DNA of 64,000 nucleotides, from assembly GCF_029625295.1 (NCBI RefSeq), contig NZ_CP121112.1:3038001-3102000 (forward strand), in the 5' to 3' direction. This DNA comes from Flavobacterium gyeonganense (lineage in GTDB: Bacteria > Bacteroidota > Bacteroidia > Flavobacteriales > Flavobacteriaceae). Below are positions 1 through 8,912 of this stretch, in pieces. Each line of letters opens with the position of its first letter. The first letter of the stretch is position 1. The notes under the pieces are model-generated. The model did no database searches, was not told the origin of the DNA, and saw only the letters and a program-made list of their open reading frames with translations. A program made the translations under genes and the position numbers.

Positions 1-85
1 CTATAAAAAGTTTTTTAGTATTCTCAGGTTTATTTTCTAAAACAAGACTTTCGCCTTGTTTGCTTTCTTCAATAATCTTTTCCAT
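1..85 (-). CDS. miaB: MiaB, tRNA 2-methylthio-N6-isopentenyladenosine synthase, N-terminal fragment
   Basis: Reading the minus strand from an ATG at 85 gives 28 codons that run off the window: it starts MEKIIEESKQGE and ends ENTKKLFI. From memory this matches the N-terminus of flavobacterial MiaB, where the KLFIESYGC-type first radical-SAM methylthiotransferase motif follows directly; that motif lies outside the window, so the call rests on the leader alone. MiaB is a radical-SAM iron-sulfur enzyme that adds a methylthio group to i6A37 of tRNAs. A TATCTTTG box (103-110, minus strand) fits the Bacteroidota -7 element and lies about 18 bases upstream of the ATG. Moderate confidence. Confidence 0.6.
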   Translation of the reverse strand, partial: MEKIIEESKQGESLVLENKPENTKKLFI

Positions 86-211
86 TGTAAAATTTCAAAG
101 TGCAAAGATAGGGTAATTGAATCTAATATGACAAGATGTCAGATAAAGAATTAACAATGTTTTCAGAATCGTTTGTTACCATTGTTTTGCAAATACATTT
201 TACTTATTAGA

Positions 212-398
212 AGCTATTTCCGGCTTTCCGTTTCAAGTCCTAATTAAAAAAGCAAAGTTTCTAATGTTTTAAAAAGAGCTTCCGCTGGTCGCTTTTTTAA
301 AACAGGAAACTTTGCTTTTTTAACTCCGGGCTTTACACTTCAAATGAAATTCACTGAACTCCAATTAAAATAAAAGTATAGTGAAGTGATCCGGGCTA
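212..398. repeat. Flavobacterium-type dispersed structured repeat, copy 1
   Basis: A non-coding block with a long hairpin. AAAAAAGCAAAGTTTC (246-261) pairs with 306-321, and GTTTTAAAAAGAGC (266-279) pairs with 291-303 with one bulged base. The outer ends (AGCTATTTCCGGCTTTCCG at 212-230 and CCGGGCTA at 391-398) match, in reverse complement, the ends of a second element at 56268-56343. This suggests a repeat family with conserved termini and a variable central stem. It sits between the divergent miaB start and the next gene and accounts for most of the 86-498 gap. Confidence 0.6.
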
Positions 399-442
399 TG
401 GTATTCGGTTTCGGAAGAAATATGTGTTTGAAATTAAGTAAT

Positions 443-473
443 TTGGAAATACTTATAAGAGGCTGTATCTTTG
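443..473 (+). promoter_or_regulatory. Promoter (Bacteroidota -33/-7 type) of the 499 gene
   Basis: TTG at 443-445, a 20-base spacer, then TATCTTTG at 466-473 fit the Bacteroidota primary-sigma consensus TTG/TAnnTTTG. The ATG at 499 lies 25 bases downstream. Confidence 0.6.
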
Positions 474-498
474 TGAATTAACATAAAATCACGTACAA

Positions 499-918
499 AT
501 GAATGAAAATGTATTAAGAAAAGAGAGAGAAAATGTGTTTAAAATTAATCACTATTATTATTTAGTAGATCGTTGTTATAGTGGAATTGGGAAAAAATAT
601 ATTCCTGTTAGGCTTCTTAAGCGAAATAATACATTATTAAGTTTTCTAAATTTATTAGATGGCGACGAATTTGAAATATCTGAAAATAATTTTTATATTC
701 TTAAACATAGAAATTTAAATCTTTCAGAAGCATTAGCATATAAAATCGGAAAGTATAAGCCGCTAAAGAAAAATCTATTTAAAAATTTAAAGGAACCTTT
801 ATATATGATTAATTACGATAACGAAAGTACTTATATTATACATGTCGTTTGTTCCCGTAAGAATGAGTTTTCTAATGAATTTATACACAAGAAATTTTTC
901 TTAGAAAAAAAGAATTGA
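499..918 (+). CDS. Hypothetical protein, reading frame broken near its 3' end
   Basis: A 139-residue protein rich in Lys, Asn and Tyr with no signal peptide, membrane segment or family I recognise. It begins MNENVLRKERENVFKIN and has its own promoter. The frame closes at 918, just after a run of seven A (905-911). With one A fewer, the reading continues through 1063 and adds about 52 acidic, helical residues with the same composition. The gene was therefore probably about 188 codons long, and the stop is either a sequencing error or a real frameshift. The neighbours (miaB, topA) give no hint of function. Confidence 0.5.
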   Translation: MNENVLRKERENVFKINHYYYLVDRCYSGIGKKYIPVRLLKRNNTLLSFLNLLDGDEFEISENNFYILKHRNLNLSEALAYKIGKYKPLKKNLFKNLKEPLYMINYDNESTYIIHVVCSRKNEFSNEFIHKKFFLEKKN

Positions 919-1063
919 TTTAGATAGCATAACCACTTTGGAGGACTTGGAGAATGAAACTAAAGAGTTTAAATATGTAGAATGTTTATTTGAAATTTTG
1001 TTTAATAAAGATTTTGAAAATACAGATAAATTTGTCTTGGAAGCTTTTCAAAAAGAAAAATAA
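911..1063 (+). pseudogene. Out-of-frame 3' continuation of the 499 gene
   Basis: Read from 911, this frame is open to the TAA at 1061-1063 and encodes RIDLDSITTLEDLENE followed by ...VLEAFQKEK. It has no ATG of its own and joins the upstream gene if one base is removed from the A7 run at 905-911. It is best read as the detached C-terminus of the preceding gene rather than a separate gene. Confidence 0.5.
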
Positions 1064-1204
1064 AAGTATTTAGGAATAATAAGTACATTTCTCGGTCATG
1101 AACTCTTAAAAACCATACCTATATATATAATCAATCTGTTTATAGACAAATCTGCAATTTTTAGAATCATATTGTCAAAATACTTCAAAAATGAATTATC
1201 AGGG

Positions 1205-1233
1205 TTGATATTTAAAAAAAACTTCTACTTTTG
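1205..1233 (+). promoter_or_regulatory. topA promoter
   Basis: TTG (1205-1207), an 18-base spacer and TACTTTTG (1226-1233) match TTG/TAnnTTTG. The -7 box covers a TTG at 1231 that would otherwise be a possible in-frame start for topA, so this element decides the start in favour of the ATG at 1252. Confidence 0.65.
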
Positions 1234-1251
1234 TTGCAGAAAAAAAGAGAA

Positions 1252-3768
1252 ATGGCAAAGAATTTAGTAATAGTGGAGTCACCTGCAAAGGCAAAAACGA
1301 TCGAGAAATTTCTCGGTAGCGATTTTCAGGTGGAGTCAAGTTATGGTCACATAGCTGACTTACCATCAAAGGAAATAGGGGTAGATGTTGAGAATGGTTT
1401 TAAACCTAAATATGAGGTTTCCCCTGATAAAAAAGCCTTGGTAACGAAACTAAAATCACTTTCTAAGAATGCCGAAACGGTTTGGTTAGCAAGCGATGAG
1501 GACCGCGAGGGAGAAGCCATTTCATGGCACTTAGCGGAAGAATTAAAGCTGGATACAAAAAAGACCAAAAGAATTGTTTTTCATGAGATTACAAAATCTG
1601 CGATTCTTAAAGCAATTGACAATCCAAGAGAAATTGATTATAATTTAGTAAACGCACAACAGGCAAGACGTGTTCTGGACCGTTTAGTAGGTTATGAATT
1701 GTCTCCGGTTTTGTGGAGAAAAATCAAAGGCGGACTTTCAGCTGGTCGTGTGCAGTCTGTTTCTGTACGTCTGATTGTAGAAAGGGAACGTGAAATTCAG
1801 AACTTTAACGCAGTTGCAACATATTCAATAGTTGCAGAATTTGTAAACGAAGCAGGAAAAGCTTTTAAAGCAAAATTGCCAAAAAACTTCAATACTAAAA
1901 AAGAAGCCGAAGATTTCTTAAATCAAAACATCGGTTCTATATATAAGGTAGCAGATTTAGAAACTAAACCTACCAAAAAATCGCCAACAGCACCTTTTAC
2001 AACTTCTACTTTGCAACAAGAAGCAGCAAGAAAACTGTATTTGCCAGTAGGAATCACAATGCAGCTTGCTCAGCGTTTATACGAAGCAGGACTTATTACT
2101 TATATGAGAACCGATAGTGTAAATCTTTCTAAAGATGCAATGGATGCTGCTGAAGCTGAAATTATAAAATCATACGGAAAAGAATTTTCTAAACCCCGAA
2201 CTTTTGCAAACAAAAGTAAGGGAGCACAAGAAGCGCACGAAGCAATTCGTCCGACAGATATGTCGCGTCATACAGTAAATATTGACCGTGACCAGGCTCG
2301 TTTATATGATTTGATCTGGAAAAGAACATTGGCATCTCAAATGAGTGATGCACAATTAGAAAGAACCAATGTAAAAATCGAAGCCAATAATCATGGTGAA
2401 ATTTTTACAGCTTCAGGAGAAGTTTTGCTTTTTGAAGGTTTCTTGAAAGTTTATTTGGAAGGGCACGATGATGATGAAGAAGAACAAGAAGGAATGTTGC
2501 CTGCATTAAAAGTAAATGAAAAGTTAGCTAATAATTACATCACAGCAACTGAAAGATATTCAAGGCCGCCAGCAAGATATACAGAAGCTTCTTTGGTGAA
2601 AAAATTAGAAGAATTAGGAATTGGACGTCCTTCTACATACGCGCCAACTATCTCTACTATTATCAACAGAAATTATGTTGAAAAAGGCACACTTGAAGGT
2701 GTAGAACGTAATTATACGCAACTTACTTTACAAAACAGTAAAGTGGGCGAAAAAGTATTAAAAGAGAATACTGGTTCTGATAAAGGAAAATTAGTTCCAA
2801 CAGATATAGGAACTATCGTTACTGATTTCTTAGTGAAAAACTTCGGGAATATTCTTGATTATAATTTCACAGCAAAAGTAGAGCAGGATTTTGATGAAAT
2901 TGCGGAAGGAAATATTGACTGGGCAACTATGATGCAGGAGTTCTATGATAAGTTTCATCCAAATGTGAAGGACGTAGAGGCAAATGCGGAAAGAGAAAGC
3001 GGTGAAAGGATTCTGGGTAAAGATGCAGATGGAAGGCAGGTATCTGTTCGTTTGGGGAAATTTGGCCCTATGGCGCAGATTGGGGAAGCTGATGATGAAG
3101 ATAAAAAGTTTGCCAGTTTAATGGCGGATCAGAATATTGGAAATATTACATTAGAAGAAGCTTTGAATTTATTTTTACTGCCTAAAAATTTAGGAGAATA
3201 TAAAGGGGAAGAAGTGGAAGTAAGTAACGGACGTTATGGGCCTTATGTACGTCATGGTAGTGTTTTTATTTCTCTTCCAAGAGGAGAGGATCCCCTTGCT
3301 GTTACAAAGGAAAGAGCAAAGCAACTAATTGACGAAAAAGCACTTGCTGATGCGCCAATTGCAGTTTACAAAGGCGAAGCAGTTCAAAAGGGTGTGGGGC
3401 GTTTTGGTCCGTTTATAAAGTGGAATGGTCTTTTCGTGAATGTGAGCAAAAAATACAATTTTGATAATTTATCTCAGGCTGATGTTGAAGAACTAATCGA
3501 AGATAAATTGCAAAAAAATATTGATAAGGTTCTTCATAATTGGGAAGAAGAAGGAATTGTAGTTGAAAAAGCACGTTGGGGACGTTCGGTAATCTTAAAG
3601 GGAAAAATCAAAATTGAATTGAGTAAGGATGTTGATGCTACAAAATTAACACTGGCTCAGGTTCAGGAGATGATTGCTGCAAAAACGCCGGCAAAGAAAA
3701 CAACTGCAAAAAAGGCAACAACGACTAAAAAAGCACCAGCAAAAAAAACAGCTGCTAAAAAGAAATAA
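1252..3768 (+). CDS. topA: DNA topoisomerase I (type IA)
   Basis: Relaxes negatively supercoiled DNA by transient single-strand cleavage. The start is placed at ATG 1252 (MAKNLVIVESPAKAKTIEKFL) because the upstream TTG at 1231 lies inside the promoter -7 box; this gives 838 residues. An N-terminal Toprim domain carries the acidic motif SDEDREGE at about residues 81-88. The catalytic tyrosine is in YMRTDS, Tyr284. The C-terminal third has glycine-rich topoisomerase repeats (KFGPM, RYGPYVRHG, RFGPFIKW) rather than visible Cys4 zinc fingers. It ends in a Lys/Ala/Thr-rich tail typical of Bacteroidota TopA and likely to bind DNA. The next gene starts 3 bases after the stop, so the two are probably co-transcribed. 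Confidence 0.97.
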   Translation: MAKNLVIVESPAKAKTIEKFLGSDFQVESSYGHIADLPSKEIGVDVENGFKPKYEVSPDKKALVTKLKSLSKNAETVWLASDEDREGEAISWHLAEELKLDTKKTKRIVFHEITKSAILKAIDNPREIDYNLVNAQQARRVLDRLVGYELSPVLWRKIKGGLSAGRVQSVSVRLIVEREREIQNFNAVATYSIVAEFVNEAGKAFKAKLPKNFNTKKEAEDFLNQNIGSIYKVADLETKPTKKSPTAPFTTSTLQQEAARKLYLPVGITMQLAQRLYEAGLITYMRTDSVNLSKDAMDAAEAEIIKSYGKEFSKPRTFANKSKGAQEAHEAIRPTDMSRHTVNIDRDQARLYDLIWKRTLASQMSDAQLERTNVKIEANNHGEIFTASGEVLLFEGFLKVYLEGHDDDEEEQEGMLPALKVNEKLANNYITATERYSRPPARYTEASLVKKLEELGIGRPSTYAPTISTIINRNYVEKGTLEGVERNYTQLTLQNSKVGEKVLKENTGSDKGKLVPTDIGTIVTDFLVKNFGNILDYNFTAKVEQDFDEIAEGNIDWATMMQEFYDKFHPNVKDVEANAERESGERILGKDADGRQVSVRLGKFGPMAQIGEADDEDKKFASLMADQNIGNITLEEALNLFLLPKNLGEYKGEEVEVSNGRYGPYVRHGSVFISLPRGEDPLAVTKERAKQLIDEKALADAPIAVYKGEAVQKGVGRFGPFIKWNGLFVNVSKKYNFDNLSQADVEELIEDKLQKNIDKVLHNWEEEGIVVEKARWGRSVILKGKIKIELSKDVDATKLTLAQVQEMIAAKTPAKKTTAKKATTTKKAPAKKTAAKKK

Positions 3769-3771
3769 AAA

Positions 3772-4923
3772 ATGGAATTTGATTTTCTGGAACCAGTTAG
3801 CGAAGGAGTTTTAAAATTTATTAGTTCTCTGTCTTCTCAAGAATTGGGGAGTAAAATTGTTTTCCATACTCAGGATCAGTTTCCTGATATAGATAAAATA
3901 AACATTGCTATCATCGGTGTTTTAGAAGATCGTAGAAATATTGATATTGTTAATGAAGTAAACCTGACAGCTGTTCGTAAAAAACTTTATAGTATGTTTC
4001 CCGGTAATTGGGATGCTTCAATTGCTGATTTAGGAGATATTTTGGCCGGAGAGTCAGTTGAGGATACTTATTTTGCGCTTAAAAAAGTAACTTCATCATT
4101 AATTAAAAATAAAGTTATTCCTATAGTTATAGGAGGTTCACAAGATTTGACATATGCTTTGTATCGTGCTTATGATGATCTGGAGCAAATGGTGAATATG
4201 GTTTCTGTAGATAACAGATTTGATTTTGGTAAAGAAAATGAAATAGTTTCTTCTAATTCGTATTTGACAAAAATCATAATTGATGAGCCTAATAATCTAT
4301 TTAACTATTGTAATATTGGTTATCAAACTTATTATAATTCTCAGGAAGAAATTGATTTGGTTGAAAAACTGTTTTTCGACGCTTATCGCTTAGGTGAAAT
4401 TTCAAACAATATAGCTTTGGCTGAACCTGTTTTCAGGGATGCTGATTTAGTTAGTATCGATTTGAATTCTGTAAAATCTTCGGATTCAGGAAATATCATA
4501 TCTTTTGAGCCGAACGGTTTTAATGGAAAAGAGATTTGCTCTCTAGCGCGTTATGCAGGAATTAGCGATAAAGTTTCATCATTTGGGATCTTTAATCATA
4601 ATAGCAGTATACCTGAGTCAGCTTTAATTGCGCAAATAATTTGGTATTTTGTTGAAGGTTATCATTATCGTTCAAAGGAGTATCCTTTTGGAAGCAGAAC
4701 AAATTATCTAAAGTATATAGTGCCGCTTGAAGATGAAGAATTAATTTTTTACAAAAGCGATAAAACAGATCGCTGGTGGATCGAAATTCCATTCCTGTCA
4801 AACGGAAGCAATAAATTAAAAAGAAATACGTTGTTACCTTGTTCTTATGATGAATATTTGTGTGCTTGTAATCAGGAATTACCGGAAAGATGGTGGAAAG
4901 CACAACGAAAGAACGCTTTATAA
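3772..4923 (+). CDS. Arginase/formimidoylglutamase-fold protein, probable pseudoenzyme
   Basis: A 383-residue cytoplasmic protein of the ureohydrolase (arginase/agmatinase/formiminoglutamase) fold, 3 bases downstream of topA and just upstream of gldK. The family's metal motifs are recognisable but altered. GGDHS appears as GGSQD near residue 124, the DAHxD motif as DNRFD near residue 146, and SxDxDxxD as SIDLNSV near residue 226. Of the six usual Mn ligands, the two histidines and one aspartate are replaced, so hydrolase activity looks unlikely. Such genes are commonly annotated formimidoylglutamase. I infer a non-catalytic role, perhaps linked to the gliding/secretion genes that follow; the linkage is inference. 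Confidence 0.75.
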   Translation: MEFDFLEPVSEGVLKFISSLSSQELGSKIVFHTQDQFPDIDKINIAIIGVLEDRRNIDIVNEVNLTAVRKKLYSMFPGNWDASIADLGDILAGESVEDTYFALKKVTSSLIKNKVIPIVIGGSQDLTYALYRAYDDLEQMVNMVSVDNRFDFGKENEIVSSNSYLTKIIIDEPNNLFNYCNIGYQTYYNSQEEIDLVEKLFFDAYRLGEISNNIALAEPVFRDADLVSIDLNSVKSSDSGNIISFEPNGFNGKEICSLARYAGISDKVSSFGIFNHNSSIPESALIAQIIWYFVEGYHYRSKEYPFGSRTNYLKYIVPLEDEELIFYKSDKTDRWWIEIPFLSNGSNKLKRNTLLPCSYDEYLCACNQELPERWWKAQRKNAL

Positions 4924-5116
4924 TGAATGTATTTTGTTAAAAATCTTAATTTTTAATTTTATAAAGATTTTATTTTATTTTGAAATACCGCAATAAAAAC
5001 ATTAATCATAAAAAATTGCATTTTACGACTATTATTTTTAACTCTTTCTTGATAAAATATTTTTTTTATTTTTTTTAACATTAATTTTGACCGCTGAAAT
5101 AAATATAGATATAGTA

Positions 5117-5147
5117 TTGTTTATTTAAAAAATAATAAATACGTTTA
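5117..5147 (+). promoter_or_regulatory. Probable gldKLMN promoter
   Basis: TTG at 5117-5119, a 20-base spacer and TACGTTTA at 5140-5147 (one mismatch to TAnnTTTG), 36 bases before the gldK ATG. The 259-base AT-rich gap from 4924 holds no other visible signal and separates gldK from the topA pair. Confidence 0.45.
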
Positions 5148-5182
5148 CGACTTATAATAATGAATAGAAATCCCAAATTTAT

Positions 5183-6574
5183 ATGAAGAAGTTTATTGCA
5201 TTTGCGACAATGTTAACACTAGTAATTGGCTGTGGTAAATCCGGTGATAAAGGCGAATTAGTTGGTGTGCAAGGAGGAAAATGGCATCCTGAAAAGCCTT
5301 ATGGAATGACTTTGATTCCAGGCGGATCTTTTATTATGGGTAAATCCGATGGTGATTTAGCAGCGGTAGAAGATGCTCCTACTAAAACTGTAACAGTTCG
5401 TTCTTTTTATATGGATGAAACAGAAATTACAAATTCTGAATATCGTCAGTTTGTAGAGTGGGTAAAAGACTCCACAATGAGAGTTCGTTTGGCTATTTTG
5501 GCTGATGAAACCGGACAAAAATCAGCTGGAGGAACAGGTAAAAAAGCGGGTAGTATTGCGGATTATGCATTTAATGATTCTGAGCCTGAGAAAATGACTG
5601 CATATGATAAATATATGTATGATAATTATTATAGTGTAGGAACAAAAGATGATCCTTATGCTGGAAGAAAATTAAACAAAAAAGTTAAATTAATTAAAGA
5701 TACAAAAGCTTATCCAGACGAATATTATGCTGAGGTAATGGATTCAATGTATTTGCCAATTGAAGAATCTTATAATGGATTGAGAACAATTGATGTGAAT
5801 AAATTAAAATTTCGTTATTCATGGATGGATATTCAGGCAGCTGCTAAAGCTAAAGTTGGTAAGCGAAAAGACTTCGTGAAAACAGAAGAAGTGCCGATTT
5901 ATCCTGATACCGCTGTTTGGATTAAAGATTTTGCTTATTCTTATAATGAGCCAATGCATAATGATTATTTTTGGCATAAAGCATATGGAGATTATCCTGT
6001 AGTAGGGGTAACTTGGAAACAAGCTAAGGCTTTCTGTGCTTGGAGAACTTTAAATAAAAATAGTTATATAAAATCAAAGAAAAAAGGACGTGACTTAGTT
6101 AATGCTTTCAGATTGCCAACTGAAGCTGAATGGGAGTATGCTGCAAGGGGAGGTCTGGAATCTGCAACATATCCTTGGGGTGGTCCATACACAAGAAGTG
6201 ACAGAGGGTGTTTTATGGCAAACTTTAAACCTAGCAGAGGAGATTATGCAGCAGATGAAGCTTTGTATACTGTAGAGGCAAAATCTTATGAAATGAATGG
6301 ATATGGATTGTATAATATGGCAGGAAACGTTTCAGAATGGACTGATTCGGCTTATAATCCAAATGCGTATGAATATGTTTCAACCATGAATCCAAACGTG
6401 ATTGATGGAAATAATCAAAGAAAAGTTGTTCGTGGTGGTTCATGGAAAGATGTTGCTTACTTTTTACAAGTAGGAACACGTGATCATGAATATGCGGATT
6501 CTGCAAGAAGTTATATTGGGTTCAGAACCGTACAGGATTATATGGGTACTCAGGCTACAGGAAGTAAAAAATAA
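5183..6574 (+). CDS. gldK: GldK, type IX secretion / gliding lipoprotein
   Basis: Outer-membrane lipoprotein that, with GldN, forms the periplasmic ring of the type IX secretion system (PorK in Porphyromonas). A type II signal peptide is clear: MKKFIAFATML, then LVIGC with the lipidated cysteine at residue 17. The rest is a formylglycine-generating-enzyme/sulfatase-modifying fold, seen in MTLIPGGSFIMG, DETEITNSEYRQFV, FRLPTEAEWEYAARG, YNMAGNVSEW and VVRGGSWKD near the C-terminus. At 463 residues it is the usual length. It is first of four genes in the order K-L-M-N, spaced 40-60 bases apart. Confidence 0.96.
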   Translation: MKKFIAFATMLTLVIGCGKSGDKGELVGVQGGKWHPEKPYGMTLIPGGSFIMGKSDGDLAAVEDAPTKTVTVRSFYMDETEITNSEYRQFVEWVKDSTMRVRLAILADETGQKSAGGTGKKAGSIADYAFNDSEPEKMTAYDKYMYDNYYSVGTKDDPYAGRKLNKKVKLIKDTKAYPDEYYAEVMDSMYLPIEESYNGLRTIDVNKLKFRYSWMDIQAAAKAKVGKRKDFVKTEEVPIYPDTAVWIKDFAYSYNEPMHNDYFWHKAYGDYPVVGVTWKQAKAFCAWRTLNKNSYIKSKKKGRDLVNAFRLPTEAEWEYAARGGLESATYPWGGPYTRSDRGCFMANFKPSRGDYAADEALYTVEAKSYEMNGYGLYNMAGNVSEWTDSAYNPNAYEYVSTMNPNVIDGNNQRKVVRGGSWKDVAYFLQVGTRDHEYADSARSYIGFRTVQDYMGTQATGSKK

Positions 6575-6633
6575 ATTAAATTCAATTCAATAACCAAATC
6601 TAAATCTAAATTAAAACCTAAAAAAGTATTATT

Positions 6634-7281
6634 ATGGCATTATTAAGTAAAAAAGCAATGAATTTCGCTTATGGTATGGGAGCGGCAGTAGTAATTATTG
6701 GAGCATTATTCAAAATTACTCACTTTGAAATTGGACCTTTAACAGGTACCTTAATGCTTTCAGTCGGATTAGTTACAGAAGCGTTAATTTTTGCATTATC
6801 AGCTTTTGAACCTGTAGAAGATGAATTAGACTGGACTCTTGTGTATCCTGAATTAGCAAATGGTCAGCCAAAAAAGAAAGCTGATAAAGTTGAGACTCCA
6901 TCTGACGCTCAGGGATTATTGTCTCAAAAATTAGATGTAATGCTTAAAGAAGCTAAAATCGACGGAGAGTTAATGTCAAGCTTAGGAAACAGTATTAAAA
7001 ATTTCGAATCAGCTGCTAAAGGAATTGCTCCAACAGTAGATTCTATCGCATCTACTAAAAAATACAGCGAAGAATTGTCAATGGCTGCTGCTCAAATGGA
7101 GTCATTAAACAGCTTGTATAAAGTTCAGTTAGAAAGTGCAGCAAGAAATGCTGACGCTAATAAAGAAATCGCTGAAAATGCATCTAAATTGAAAGAGCAA
7201 ATGCAATCTATGACTGCTAATATTGCTTCTTTAAACAATGTTTATGGTGGTATGCTTTCTGCAATGAGTAACAAAGGATAA
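6634..7281 (+). CDS. gldL: GldL, type IX secretion motor membrane protein
   Basis: Inner-membrane subunit of the proton-driven GldLM motor (215 residues). Two N-terminal transmembrane helices are visible, about residues 12-29 (YGMGAAVVIIGALFKI) and 36-57 (LTGTLMLSVGLVTEAL). The polar membrane residues Lys27, His30 and Glu49, which are reported to matter for proton coupling in the F. johnsoniae protein, are all present. The cytoplasmic C-terminal part is helical and Ala/Met/Ser-rich with coiled-coil character. It lies between gldK and gldM in the expected order. Confidence 0.96.
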   Translation: MALLSKKAMNFAYGMGAAVVIIGALFKITHFEIGPLTGTLMLSVGLVTEALIFALSAFEPVEDELDWTLVYPELANGQPKKKADKVETPSDAQGLLSQKLDVMLKEAKIDGELMSSLGNSIKNFESAAKGIAPTVDSIASTKKYSEELSMAAAQMESLNSLYKVQLESAARNADANKEIAENASKLKEQMQSMTANIASLNNVYGGMLSAMSNKG

Positions 7282-7332
7282 TTAGTTTTTAACTATATAT
7301 TAAATTTATTAATAAAAACTAATTAGAAAAAA

Positions 7333-8871
7333 ATGGCAGGAGGAAAATTAACCCCTAGACAGAAGATGATTAACCTGATGTATCTGGTTTTCATCGCAAT
7401 GTTAGCAATGAATATGTCCAAAGAAGTATTGTCTGCTTTTGGATTAATGAATGAAAAATTTGAAAGTGCAAATACATCGTCTGAGCAAACAAATGCTGGA
7501 CTATTGTCTTCACTTGATCAAAAAGCTGCTGAGGCAAAAGGAGAATTTGCCGCTGCTGCAGTTACAGCTCATAAAGTTGAATCAGCTTCAAAAGAGTTTT
7601 ATGCATACATCGGTGGATTAAAAGGCGATGTTTTAAAAGGTTTTGAAACTGATAAAGAGACTGGGAAATTGCCTTATGAGGCAATGGACAAAGGAGATAA
7701 TATCGACAACTGGTTTACAGGTGAAGGATATACTGCAAAAGGAAATGAAATCATTTCTAAAATCGAGAAATACAAAGCTGACATGAAAGCAGCTTTATCT
7801 GATAAAAAGTATGCAGCTATAGTTGCAGAAATTGAAAAGAAATTTGATGTTTCTGATGTTAAAAATAAAGAAGGATTGAAAGATAAGTATTTGGCTTATC
7901 ACTTTAAAGGTTTTCCAGCTGTAGCTTCATTAGCTAAACTTTCAGCCTGGCAAAATGATGTTCAAAAAGCAGAATCAGATGTTTATAGTGCTGCATTAGG
8001 AAAAGCTGCTGTTGCTGCTGCATCCTACAGTAACTATCAGGCAATCGTAGTTTTAGATAAGAATGCATATTTCCAAGGTGAAAAAGTAACCGGTAAAGTA
8101 GTTTTAGGTCGTTATGATGAAAATACTAAGCCAACTTCATTCCAAGGACCTGGTCAAATTGTTAATGGTCAAGCTGTTATCTCATTAACCGCAGGTGGTG
8201 TAGGAGAGCAAGACATTAATGGTCAATTTACATTCTTGGAAGATGGTAAAAATATTCCGCTTAAATTTTCAGGAAAATATGTTGTAGTTCCTAGACCAAA
8301 TTCTGCTACAATTTCTGCTGATAAAATGAATGTTGTTTATAGAGGTGTTGTTAATCCAATCTCTGTTTCTTTTGCTGGTGTTGATGCTAATAAAATTGTT
8401 GCCAGTGCACCGGGATTAAATTCTGCAGGTAAACCAGGTAAATACAATATGAGCCCAGGTTCAGGTACAGAGGCTACTATTTCTGTTACAGGTACACTAC
8501 CAAACGGAGATAAAGTTACAGACAAGAAAACATTCAGAATTAAAGGGATTCCTGGTCCAACGGGTACAATTAGAGGTGAGATGGGTGTTGTTAAAGGACC
8601 TAAATCTAACTTAGAGATTGCTACAATAGGTGCTAAATTGCTTGATTTCGATTTTGAAGTTGGTTTAGATGTAGTTGGATTCAATTTAAAAATTGCTGGT
8701 CAGCCTACAGTTGTAGTGAATGGTAACAAAATGAATGCACAATGTAAATCAGTTCTTGCTAAAGCAGGCAGAGGAGATCAGGTTACTATTTCTGAAATTA
8801 AAACTAAACTTGTTGGAGCTGGAAGTTATTTATTGCCAAGAACCGCTCCGGTAATTTACGAAATACAATAA
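7333..8871 (+). CDS. gldM: GldM, type IX secretion motor/periplasmic shaft protein
   Basis: Partner of GldL (PorM homologue), 512 residues, close to the family's usual length. It starts MAGGKLTPRQKMINLMY and has a single membrane helix at about residues 15-35 (LMYLVFIAMLAMNMS). Arg9 lies just before the helix, where it can approach the GldL glutamate. The long remainder is periplasmic: a helical first domain to about residue 220, then beta-rich domains (for example YFQGEKVTGKVVLGRYD) that reach the GldKN ring. Translation probably follows gldL in the same transcript. Confidence 0.96.
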   Translation: MAGGKLTPRQKMINLMYLVFIAMLAMNMSKEVLSAFGLMNEKFESANTSSEQTNAGLLSSLDQKAAEAKGEFAAAAVTAHKVESASKEFYAYIGGLKGDVLKGFETDKETGKLPYEAMDKGDNIDNWFTGEGYTAKGNEIISKIEKYKADMKAALSDKKYAAIVAEIEKKFDVSDVKNKEGLKDKYLAYHFKGFPAVASLAKLSAWQNDVQKAESDVYSAALGKAAVAAASYSNYQAIVVLDKNAYFQGEKVTGKVVLGRYDENTKPTSFQGPGQIVNGQAVISLTAGGVGEQDINGQFTFLEDGKNIPLKFSGKYVVVPRPNSATISADKMNVVYRGVVNPISVSFAGVDANKIVASAPGLNSAGKPGKYNMSPGSGTEATISVTGTLPNGDKVTDKKTFRIKGIPGPTGTIRGEMGVVKGPKSNLEIATIGAKLLDFDFEVGLDVVGFNLKIAGQPTVVVNGNKMNAQCKSVLAKAGRGDQVTISEIKTKLVGAGSYLLPRTAPVIYEIQ

Positions 8872-8912
8872 TAAAGTAGGTAAAACTACGTTCAATATCT
8901 TATAATGATATC

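Noticed and set aside
1231..1251. TTG at 1231 as an earlier start of topA
   Set aside because: It lies inside the TACTTTTG promoter box and adds seven residues not expected before MAKNLVIVESPAK.
6231..6506. Minus-strand open frame inside gldK
   Set aside because: A shadow of gldK on the opposite strand with no start signal and His-rich composition produced by the reverse complement of Met/Tyr codons.
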